Of a DNA stretch of 64,000 nt, positions 36,078 through 46,539 are shown in pieces. The notes under the pieces were generated by a model. The model made no database searches. It saw only the letters and a list, made by a program, of their open reading frames with translations, and was not told the DNA's origin. Within the stretch, counting starts at the first letter, position 1; each line of letters opens with the position of its first letter. The position numbers and the translations under genes are program-made. Source of the stretch: Thunnus maccoyii (lineage: Eukaryota > Chordata > Actinopteri > Scombriformes > Scombridae); assembly GCF_910596095.1 (NCBI RefSeq), contig NC_056546.1, forward strand, positions 10,255,925 to 10,319,924, given 5' to 3'.

Positions 36078-39000
36078 TCACCAGTCTTGACTGGACTTCT
36101 GTTTGATAAATTTTAGGGCCACGTAATAGAGCGCCATAAAGCACAGACAGACTGCCAGCAGCACCAGGTAGCACGAGTACAGAGGGTACTGGTTCATGTT
36201 CATGGCCTCCACCACCTGAGAGACAAACAGAGAGAGGATGAGAAAGATGTTGGTTTGTGAACATTACTTTGGTTTCCTTTAAAATAAAAGGATAATTTTA
36301 CCTTATTTTACCTTAGATGCACAACTGTTTCATTAATGTCTGTGTATGATTCTGTGTCTGTTTTTAACTCACGTGTAATCCATCAACATTTATGGTGAGG
36401 TTTCCAATGGTGACGGGGTACTTGTTGCCTCTGAACTGCACCTGCAGCATTCCCTCAAAACCCCAACGCATGAAGGAGGCGTGAGAGAACCACGAGGCCA
36501 CTGGAAAGTTAAAAATACACACAAGTATTGACATCACACACTGAACAGCAAACTGTTCTCTTTCCTCCTCCTTATTCCTCCGGCTCCTAGCAAATCTCAT
36601 CCCTCAGCATAATTAACCAGATCTTTGTGTGCATCTGTTTCCTCACCAAGCCACATATTCTCCAGGTTGATGACAAAACCTCCAGTCAAATAAAAGACAG
36701 TGAACAAAGCGTTGCCCATGAATGCTGAGGTCTGCAGGGTGGGCAGAGCAGCAGCTACAAACAGAGCCATGGCTCGGCTGCAGTAAACCATCAGCCACAC
36801 CAGCAGGAAGTTGAGCAGGAAACGGTCCGGAGCCTCGTTGAGCCCGGCCAGCCAATAGATAGGCAGACCGTAAACCAAGGTGAACACACAGTGCTCTGGT
36901 AACTCCCCCAGGATCTAAATGTAGAGAAAGCATATATTTAAATATACATAAATGCAGAAGAAACACACCTGGCTGGTGAATTTGCATGCAGACACACACA
37001 CAGTGTCTCATATTTCCCCTGTGCTTTCCAGTACCACATTACAGTACTGTACATCACTGTTAGTCCAGCATGGAGCAAGACTGACCCCTACTGGAGATCC
37101 TGTTTTTATCACTGTGGTTTACCTTGGCGAAGAAGTAAGAGGTGACAGAGTACATGCCGTCCTCCAGCTCGTGGTAGAGCATGGCTCTCTCTGTGTGACC
37201 TGCAGAGAACATTAAATTATTCTGACGACACTTGGTGCACAGTATCACGAGTCATGGAGGCTCTCCAGCAACATAAATATAATATATATGTATTATGATA
37301 GAAACCCTAACCCCCATTTTATAGACATTTTCTGTGTTCTTTGGGCCTCAGTGTGTTATGCAGGCAGTGTTACAGTATTCAACTCTATGACTCATAAGTT
37401 CACTTGGCATCAGTTCTATACCTTTTCTTGTCATGTGACCTTGACCTGACTTGAACTTGATTCATAATGGCTTTTGGATAGACATAATCTTACTATCTCT
37501 GCAGTTAATCAAATACCTTGTTAGAGTCCAAGAACTCTGTGTCCAACTCACAAATCTGTCTGATAACTTGTTGATAACTTAAATAACTTTCCCAAACTCT
37601 TCTGAAGACACTAAAGTCTGAACTTGAATGTAAACTTCATTAACTACATGACTGATTGACTTTGACAATAGGGAAATACTTTCTAATAAACAAGGGAGAG
37701 CAAAAGTCTCCTCTCTTCTCCTCTCATCCTCCTAAACTGCTGCCATTACTCACATTTAGCTATGACGTCCAGCACCACAGCAAACGGGGTGAGAGCTCCG
37801 ATCATGTAGAGGAGAGCCACGGTGTCCTGAATGGAGAGACGTTCCTCTCCTGCCCCGTAGTAGAGACAACCGACCAGCAGTGACATGAGGAGGGCCTCGA
37901 AGCCGTGGACCAATAAGGTGACCAGGTCTCTGTAGTCATTATACATATGACGCCTGAGGGAGAGGAAAGGAGGGGAGGTCAGTGTATATGTGTGTGTCCC
38001 TCTTGAGTCTTGTGCTACGTCTTTGTTAAGGATCTGTGTGTGTTGCTCTTACCTGATGAGGATGGTAAATTGGTGTAGTCTGCCAGGCAATCTGTTTCTC
38101 TGCTTGGAGATAGTGATGACTTCTTCTCCTGCTACCTCGCTGGGCTGCTGAGAGCTGCAGGGGATGCAGGCAGAAAAAACAATGGGTTAGTACACTGGAA
38201 CAAGTTTCCCATAAATCATAAACATTGATAATGAATCTCTAGAAATTAATCATCTAAAATTCTTAAATGTCCTGAGTTTTGTGTCTGCATGAGTAATGGG
38301 GAGAAGGTACCTCTCTAGAAACATCCAATAAGAGTATTGGCTCTTTCTGACCCAAAAATGCCCATTTATGATAATGGAGAGTAATTTTTTGGAAATATTT
38401 TGACAATATTTTACTTTAAAAACATGTGCATTTCATGTCTTGTTTTGTCCAACTAACAGTGCATAACCCAGATAAAATACTCAGTGTATTATCATGTATG
38501 ACAAAGGAAATCATCAAATCTCAATCATATTTAATGCAAATGTTTGGCATTTTTGCTTAAAAAATGACTAAAAATGATTATTCCATTTACAAAAATAGTT
38601 GCCATTTTCTGATGATGGACTAATCTAATTGTTAAGTTAAGGAGAGAAGAGTATAAGAGAGGAGAAATAAATCAGAATTTGTAAGATAAGATCGATTAGA
38701 AACAAGAGAAAAGTTGGGAAAAATATGTGTACATGCAGAGAAAAGAAACCAAACTTACACACAAACCTACCTGCCAGTTTGTGTTGGTGCTGTGCTGCTC
38801 CCAGCTGGTTTCCACATGTGATCGTCTGTGTCTCTGACCTTTTCGTTGAAGAGCTCAGCCAGAACTCTGGCCCGCTCCAAACACTCGGCCTCTTGCTCCG
38901 GACTGCGCCGGTCTATACTGATCAGATCAACTGGACACACACACACACATATAAAATGGGTTACATTTAACATGATGGGTGATGGGTGAGTTACAGTATT

Positions 39001-42000
39001 TTTCACTAATAGGACAGATAAAGCAGATAAAGACTGCAGTGTCCGAAATATTTTGCTGTCCTAGGAAACATTGAGCACTGCTGGTACATTTCTTGGTCCT
39101 AAATTTCCTCTAAGTGAAAATGAGAGCATTGGTGATAACTTTCAGCAATTTTTGGGTCTAGTAAGATGATGTTTTTTGGCAGTTTTCTACACACACACTA
39201 ACCATAGAAGTCAGAGGGGTTGCAGTATCGTGGGCAGGGGTATCCCAGTGCAGTGAAGTAAGGCACAATGTCACGAGCAGGGCCGCAGTAAACAGCTGAA
39301 CCTGATGAGAGCAGGACGACGAGGTCAAACAGCTGGAAGATATCTGATCGAGGCTGGTGGACCGACAGCAAGACCAGGCGGTTTCCCCGGGCCAGGCGGG
39401 ACAGTGTGATCACCAGGTTGTGGGCTGTGAAGCTGTCCAAACCTGACGTGGGCTCGTCCAGAATCAAAATACCTGAAATATAAAAGAAGAACAGTTCAAT
39501 AATCCACACGGACAGGTATAATAGTGTGCATAGATTTTAATAAGAGCTGGAAAATCTGTACAGGTTTCATCTTATAAGGACAGGTTCACTAAACTTTGAA
39601 AAGTTCACTAAATAAACAACTGCTCTATGAGGAAGGTACCATTCAGTTTTTAAATGTTTTGTATGTTACATCTTAAAGAGTTTTGGTGAACTATGAGGTG
39701 TTATCAGCAGGATTGTTACAGTAGGTCTTATGAGAATGCTGTTCATAGATTTCAGTTCAGCATTCAGCACCATCATCCCTCGGCAACTGATAAGGAAACT
39801 GGACCTGCTGGGCCTGAACACCTCACTCTGCAACCGGATACTAGACTTTCTCACTGAGAGACCACAGTCAGTAAGGATTGGCAATAACGCATCGAGCATC
39901 ACTACACTGAGCACGGGGACCCCCAAAGTCCCCTGCTCCTCACCCTGCTGACCCATGACTGTGCACCAAATTACAGTTCCAACCATTTCCATTTTGACGA
40001 ATCAAACAGCAGAAATGAGGTGAACCAACCTGTCATGTGGTGCAAAGGAAACAAGAGAAAGATTGGAGATTGTTATTGACTTCCACAGAGCCCACACCCA
40101 ACACCCCCGTTGACTGCTGTGGAGCCGGTGAGCAGCACCAGATTTCTGGGTGTGTACATCACTAAGGACTTCTCCTGGACTAATAACATTGCATCACTGG
40201 CCAAGGAAGCCCAGCAGAGAGCGGCACCCATCATGTACTCCTTCTACCGAGGCATCATTGAGAACATCCTGACCAGCTGCATCACTGTGTGGTTTGGGAG
40301 CTGCACTGCCTCCAACCGCAAGACCCTGCAGCGCATAGTGAACACGGCTGGGAAGATCACCAGTGCCTGATGTGACGTTTACCATGTTTTTGCTAATTAG
40401 CACTAGATGCAAAGTAAACCTGAGATTGATGAGAGTGTTATCAGTTTTGCAGGTATTTGCTCATAAACCAAAGTACTGCATCAAACAAACTTATGACTTG
40501 ATGATGGCACTATATGAAAAGTCAGGGGATCACCAAAGTAAGTACAATTACTCCTGAGGGGAACATGAATGTGTGTGACAAATATCATGACAATCCATCT
40601 AATAGTTGTTCAGATATTTCACTCAAAACCACAAACTCATGGTTTTGTTAGAGGAAAAGTCAGAGGAACACCAGTAAGATTCATCATCATCATCTGCATG
40701 TGAATCTGCCTGATAAATGCGAATATGGTCTTGAATTTGTGAGTGAGTTACGGCTCTATGAGATGCTTCACAAGGTTGAAACTTCAAGATGAAACTTAAG
40801 GAGAAAATCAAGAGTTTAAGAGGTTATCTCTCTCCTCTTTTTTTTCTTTTTCCTCTCACCAGGGTTCCAGAGAAGCTGGACAGCTATACTGACTCTCCTC
40901 CTCTCCCCTCCAGAAACACCCCTCACATAGTCGTTTCCCACCCTGGTGTGTGCACACTGTCGCAGCCGCAGCTCTGCAATGACATCATCCACCTGAGACA
41001 GAAAACAGCAGAGACATGGTTTGTAATGGGCGACTTGTAAGATCTGTCTTTCACAACACACAGAATAACCATTTATCATTTAGTAATCAGCGTTTTATAT
41101 TTGAAAAGACAGACACTGCTGTCACATATGTTCCAGCTGTATATAGAGTATAAGCAGAACATGAGAAATTCAAGGTATGTGTTGAGTGTTTGTATTACAA
41201 GGTGGATGAATAAGATCCCCTCCAAACATGAAGGGGAACGTTTGGTTATTGTACACAGCATGAGCTATAATACCGCCGTGCTGTGCACATACTGAGCCTG
41301 TTTGGAAATAGTTTGAGTCCTGTTTATGTATTGAGCTTGATCTTACCCTCTGGTCCCGCTGAGCCTGCGTGAAGTGGGTGGGGAGCCTCAGTTTGGCTAC
41401 AAAGACGAGAGTCTCGCGGACGGTGAGGTGAGGAAGGAGGCGGTCGTCTTGGCGAACATGAGCGATGTTCTTCTTCACCAGCTGGGGTGTGTTGGGCTTC
41501 CCGTTGATCAGAACCTGGCCAGATGTCATTGACCCGCCTTCATCCCGACACGTTATTATGTCCAGCAAAGATGTTTTACCGCAGCCTAAGTGAGGACGAT
41601 ACACAAAGCAAAGTTTAAAAACTTGTCACAACCAACAAAACTCACTGTACAAGTCAAAGTTTCAGGCGGTATGTATTGCATATATGCTAATTTATTGGTT
41701 TTTCTCCACCAGTGAACATGATTTTCTATGATTTTTCTATTAGCCTCCAAAAGTAGCAACGTTTTTTATCCTTTCTTTCTAATTCTGTTTGAAATTTGGG
41801 GCTTGACTGACATGAGGGCCTTCGCCAGGCTTGATGGCTGAAATGACATCATCCAAAGAGGCCATTGCATTTATTACCTTGTTTAGAAAACTTAAATTCT
41901 TAAAAGCCCAGTGTGTGTTTGTGTGTGTTACCTGAGCTGCCGATGACAGCCAGCATCTGCCCGCTGCGTACTCTGAGGCTGAGCTTGTTGATGGCTGTCT

Positions 42001-44717
42001 GCTTGTTTCCTTTTATCTCCCATGGCAACTTGAACTCTGACAACCTCTCATACCAGGGGATCTGAGCTGCTGTGTCCACCTGTGAACACAAACACACATT
42101 TACACAGTGAGCGCATATAGTATGCACATGTACAGTACAGACATGCACATATACACACGCAGAGGTTAAAACAGTTATGAGCTAAAGATAACTGCATATG
42201 AGTGAGCAGAGCAGCCGTCCTTCAGTTACCTCATAGTGCAGGTTGTTGACCTCCAGCTCGTTGCGCCCTCCACTGTAGGTGAAGTAGAGACTGCTGTCTT
42301 CTTCAGATGAGAACAATTCTGTGTCTTGACGCTGTTGAGGAGAGGCAGACAGGTCAATTGGTTTCATAGAGGCAAGGACACACTCATTTGCATTTTTTAT
42401 TTGAATCCATATCAGTTCTTAAGGACAAACTGCAATAAAAACCTGGAAAGTTTGCACCTTTAAGAGAGCAGAATTGTGGATATACAAGAGCTAAAGGAAA
42501 TCTGAAAAGGGATCACTTAGTACAATCAGACACCTTATAAAAAACTGGGAATGAGAAACTTTTTACTGTATAAAATCTAAAACTGCAATCTTATCAACTG
42601 GCATGTGAAGAAATATCAGAATAATCATTGATCTCTGAGATTGTTTTTATCTTGTATACTCAAAGTGAAAATCAAAGAACACTGTCTGCATTTCGAAAAT
42701 TTGAACTCTATCAGCTAGTTTATTGGACAGTTTTATTGAGTCATTTATATAATGATCACTGTGTGAAAGCATGAGCATCAGTGTGTGTATTTTCAGGCAT
42801 GCGCGTGCTTGTGTGTTTGTACGTGCAAATAGTTGCCTGAGACCTTTTGTGGGTCCAGAGTCCACTTTAAAATTACCTTGATGCTACCATTGCGTAATCC
42901 TTACATCTACCCAATAAAAGAAATCAAAATGGAGCACATGCTCAAACCAGATCCACAGTAGATACTGTACACTATACTGCAGGTAATGTATACATTGTAG
43001 ATGTCATGTACTATAAGATGGTTGATATTCATTCAACCTTTATTTAGACTCGGAAATATAGTATATATGCAAAACACAACAACACATCCTCGGCACCAAG
43101 AAACACATAAAAGATATTTAGATAAAAATGTTGACAAATAAAAAAAAGTAAAAATAATTTAAAAAAACAAATTAGTAAAAATACATATTAACATATTAAA
43201 AACTCTAGGATAAATAAAGCAATTAAAATTTACAGCAAATGAATCAGTTAAAAAATAAGAGCAGTTGAAAGTGAAATATGATGAAATTAAAAATTTAAAT
43301 TGCCCTGGAGGATAAAAACAAGGTAAGTTTTAGATTGCTCTGCATGTTGTTCCACGTTACAGGTGTACGGTTTGAAAAAACTGGATTTTCTAAGCTCAGT
43401 AAAAACAGCCGGCACCTACAACGTAATCAAATCATTTGAGCATGTTCGATAAGGGCCTGCATTAAAAAACAACAAAGAAATAATATAAGGAGGTAAAAAA
43501 AACAGTAAGGGTCTTATTAATAAATAAAATCCAGTGTCTAACATGCCTTACAGAGAGAGAGAGGGCCACCCAACCTTAACATACAGCTCACAATTATTAT
43601 TGCAATATGTAATATAATTACCACCGGTAATAAATCTTAGCGCAGAGTGATAAACAGTGTCCAAGGGCTTCAGAGTCACAGCTGAAGCATGCATGTATAA
43701 AATGTCACCATGATCGAATACTGATAGACAAGTTGCCTCAATAAGCGTCCTTCTACAATGCATTGGAAAACACCTTTTGTTCCAATAAAAGAAGCCTATT
43801 TTTTCCTTAATTTGCTCGCCTGATATGGGTTCTAGTGACATAAATATCACGTTTACAGATCGTTTTGATCAGTTAGAGATTAATCTACAGAGTATCTGTG
43901 AAAATGTAACCAGTAAACAGTATTTGCAAAAGGTGGTTTCTTTAAAAAGAGAAAGAGGGAAACCAGGTGTCTTCAAGCTATTAATCCATGTATGGTCAAA
44001 CTTAAATACTCAGAATACTGTTCCTCTTAAATGATCCAACTTTGTGTACAATATAATTTAGTTAAAGCGAGTTTACGGTCACAATTACAAATTACAAAGG
44101 TCAACAACTTATTGCAGCAATGAACAGAGGGGATAGATGATGAAGTTCTAGTTAATGCCTGCACAATCATTCTGCAGAATAAAAATGTAAAAGTAAAGTA
44201 AGATAGAAAAAATGTTAAAGGACATTAATTCTTAATTGCATTGACGGTCAAAGAACAATGAACGATTATTTGTCAAGTAAATCCAAATAAATAGAAAATA
44301 CTAACTTTCATGTATTAATATATCAAATATTTTAACTGATAAAAAGTGTTTTGTTGTGTGACTTTATTTTAATCTACGTCATATGAAGTCATATTTATTT
44401 GGGCTAAATATTAAGGGAAATAAGAAAATATTGTTTACCCCCATTAAAATCAATCATACAGTTCAGATAATAAAATCTGTGGACATCCAGCAGTTATAAA
44501 GAGCAGTTCAGTGGGTGGTGGGGGTGGGGATAAAAGGAACTGACATAAAGCTTAGACGTGGATTTGATTTCACCAAAACATATCAGTGTATCAGCGCAGG
44601 AATTTAAACCCAATGCCTTTCAAGAGAGCGTTCCAATATCTGCATGATCCCATATAACACACTGACCTGTGAGGAGCCGTTTGTGTGATTGAGGCCATTG
44701 TCTTTGTCTGTGTCCAT
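36078..44717 (-). CDS. abcg8: ABCG8, sterol half-transporter (ABCG family), complete
   Basis: With ABCG5 it forms the apical sterol pump of liver and gut. Exons in coding order: 44717-44667, 42331-42230, 42079-41932, 41585-41347, 40992-40860, 39472-39203, 38930-38771, 38154-38053, 37953-37754, 37199-37123, 36914-36647, 36500-36373, 36215-36078. All phases agree; 2016 nt give 671 aa (human 673, also 13 exons). Order: variable N-terminus, nucleotide-binding domain (Walker A GSSGCGKTS at about 98-106, signature VSGGE 206-210, Walker B ILILDE with E231, H-loop H263), then six-helix membrane domain ending [10 protein letters not shown]. The NLT sequon in the last extracellular loop is kept. The ATG has a good Kozak context (A at -3, G at +4). 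Unlike the human protein as I recall it, the Walker A has lysine (K104). Confidence 0.97.
38400..38635 (+). mobile_element. hAT-like non-autonomous element, partial copy 7
   Basis: Internal part only: ATGTCTTGTTTTGTCCAACT, AAAAAATGACTAAAAATGAT and AAAATAGTTGCCATTTTCTG. Lies in ABCG8 intron 7 (38155-38770). Confidence 0.5.
39203..39472 (-). CDS. abcg8: ABCG8 exon 6, Walker B, D-loop and H-loop
   Basis: Encodes [20 protein letters not shown] with the catalytic glutamate (about E231) and D-loop, then [18 protein letters not shown] with the switch histidine (about H263), and ends at NPSDFY. It is 270 bp. The preceding intron (39473-40859) holds a LINE fragment. Confidence 0.96.
39715..40372 (+). 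mobile_element. Degraded LINE reverse-transcriptase fragment in ABCG8 intron 5
   Basis: Plus-strand frame from 39730 encodes [20 protein letters not shown] and [17 protein letters not shown], conserved reverse-transcriptase blocks of L2/CR1-like fish LINEs. After a collapsed stretch (about 39950-40110) a second frame gives [20 protein letters not shown] and [20 protein letters not shown]. Both 5' and 3' ends are missing and stops intervene, so it is dead. It is antisense to ABCG8. Confidence 0.85.
40515..40700 (+). repeat. Dispersed teleost repeat, inverse of the 57500 copy
   Basis: Carries GTCAGGGGATCACCAAAGTA, CATGACAATCCATCTAATAG and TTGTTCAGATATTTCACTCA. The complementary arrangement occurs at 57510-57610. 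Directly abuts the LINE fragment. Confidence 0.5.
40860..40992 (-). CDS. abcg8: ABCG8 exon 5, ABC signature
   Basis: Encodes [20 protein letters not shown] and then [20 protein letters not shown]. The signature VSGGE is canonical. In the heterodimer this motif completes the ATP site formed with ABCG5 Walker A, the active site in mammals. Confidence 0.96.
41347..41585 (-). CDS. abcg8: ABCG8 exon 4, Walker A and Q-loop
   Basis: Encodes [18 protein letters not shown] after the GSS of exon 3, so the P-loop reads GSSGCGKTS and is split by the intron. It continues with [17 protein letters not shown], which holds the Q-loop glutamine. Human ABCG8 is remembered as GCGRAS here. Ends at AGG (41349-41347) followed by gtaaga, phase 0. 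Confidence 0.96.
42332..44666. other. ABCG8 intron 1
   Basis: A 2.3-kb intron with a LINE 3' fragment (43010-43850), AT-rich sequence and no further exon. In many lipid genes the first intron holds regulatory sites; none was identified with confidence. Confidence 0.6.
43010..43850 (-). mobile_element. LINE 3' fragment in ABCG8 intron 1
   Basis: The minus strand reads [40 protein letters not shown] and [17 protein letters not shown], the C-terminal part of a fish LINE reverse transcriptase. It continues through a frame-degraded region to about 43010, where AATAAAGGTTGAATGAAT on the minus strand resembles a LINE tail. It is 5'-truncated and inactive, and sits sense to ABCG8. Confidence 0.8.
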
Positions 44718-45318
44718 GATGTTGCAAGTGGCTGGTTGACGTCTGTAGGGTCAAGAGGTCAATGTCCCCTTTTTTTCCTCTTCTGGTAGGTCCCTCTCTG
44801 TTTCACTCTGCGGGTATCTGCTGTGTTTGCTCTCCTGTCAGTCCCCTGTTCTCCTTCTCTTCTCCCTGTTAGGTAGTCTGACTCCAGTCCAGCTGAAGAA
44901 CCCCTCTGGTTTCAGCTCACAAGCCTCCTCTTTCAAATGACCCGAGCTCATGTCATGTCACTTCTTCACCTACTCTGTGCTGTCAGTCAGCATTTCTGGT
45001 CGCAGAGCACAATTTGAGGACTGAGGTGAGGCTGACAGCCAGTCAATCTGCTCAGCATGTGTTTTTTGTCTTCTTTATACAACTCCGGATCAAAGTTCTC
45101 TGAGATAACGCAACATTCACTGTGTGTTTATGGCTCCCGAGAGACACCGCTGCTGCGCTGTGCAGGGATTTGGTGCAGAGAAACTCAGTGTGGGACTGTA
45201 CGACGACTCAACTTTAGAGCCACACATACTGTATACGTCGTGCGGATATGAACAAATTGATCTGAGACGGACTTGATAGAGTCACAATTGTTTGGAGTAG
45301 AAGATTGGCCTGGATAAC
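44718..45318. promoter_or_regulatory. Bidirectional ABCG8/ABCG5 promoter
   Basis: The two start codons face away from each other with 601 bp between them, so both promoters and 5' UTRs must lie here. Visible sites: an HNF4-type DR1-like element GGATCAAAGTTCT at 45087-45099, a GATA site AGATAA at 45103-45108 only 3 bp further on, and two nuclear-receptor half-sites GGGTCA and AGGTCA spaced by 2 bp at 44748-44761, just upstream of the ABCG8 ATG. HNF4A and GATA factors are known to act together on the mammalian ABCG5/ABCG8 intergenic promoter; their use in this fish is inferred. No clear TATA box and no perfect LXR DR4 was seen. Confidence 0.8.
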
Positions 45319-46298
45319 ATGAAAAAATTGTACTCAATGCAGGTGGTGGAGCCAGAGAACGGGACCACAGTTAGAGAGTCCTTCAAGTTTGTGCCGGAGG
45401 TGAAGAGGGATTTATGGAAGGATGGTGGAGAGGAGCGATCAGAGCCCTCCTGCTGCCTCAGTGTCAGCAAGATCTCCTACACGGTCAGGTAAAGCTGCAC
45501 AGACAGAGTGAACGAGAGGACAACAGAGAGACTGATACAAAAACAGACTCTGAGAATCAAGTAGATGAGATCATACAGATTATGTTACATTATTATGCAT
45601 ACATACAGTCAAGTGTAGGTCAAAGTATCTTTAATTTTATGTAACACTCACTGATAATGAAACAGCAGAACGTCTGTTTTGTCTATGCAATGTAAAATGA
45701 AACACATTCCTGATTGTTAATATATATATTATCAAATCAAATGATGATCGATTTTACAGTGGGGATTGATTCTTTTCTGGGAATGTTATAAATATGTGTG
45801 TGTGTGTGTGTTTTCCAGTGAGCGTGTGGGTCCGTGGTGGGACTTACCCTCCTACAGGAAGCGATGGACTCGTCAGATCCTCAATGATGTCTCCTTCCAC
45901 GTAGACAGTGGGCAGATCATGGGCATACTGGGCAATTCAGGTTTGCACTCAGCTCAATCCAAAGAGCAGTAAAGAGGGCAAAAAACCCCAAATAAAAAAA
46001 CTAATCTGATAATTTTATGAACATGCATTAAACAGCTGTTAACCTGTAAGACATTTTTTTTTTATGGAAATGGCTCTGATATTGCTCTGAATGTGTTATT
46101 AGACACTGTTAAATCTTGAATGTTTTGCTTAAGAATGCAAAGAATGAAAACACCTTTTATTCAGATTGAAGGTCAAATTAACTGGTTACCACTACAGTGT
46201 AAAGGTGCTCACATGTGTTGTTGAGGATCCTAGTTCAAACTTTTCTTAAATATGTGATCAGATATGACCTGTCTTATTTTACTGTAAGTGCATATGTA

Positions 46299-46355
<57 letters not shown>

Positions 46356-46508
46356 TTGCGATGTAAAGGCTCAGGAAAGACCACGTTGTTGGATGCCATC
46401 TCTGGGAGGATTGGAAACTGTGGTTCACTGATGGGTGAGATATTCATAAACGGCAGGAAACTGAAGAGAGAAGAGTATCAGGACTGCTTCTCCTACGTGC
46501 TGCAGGTA

Positions 46509-46539
<31 letters not shown>

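Noticed and set aside
38127..38154. Alternative acceptor CTCTCAG inside ABCG8 exon 8
   Set aside because: Using it would break the reading phase with exon 7, which ends with two bases of a codon.
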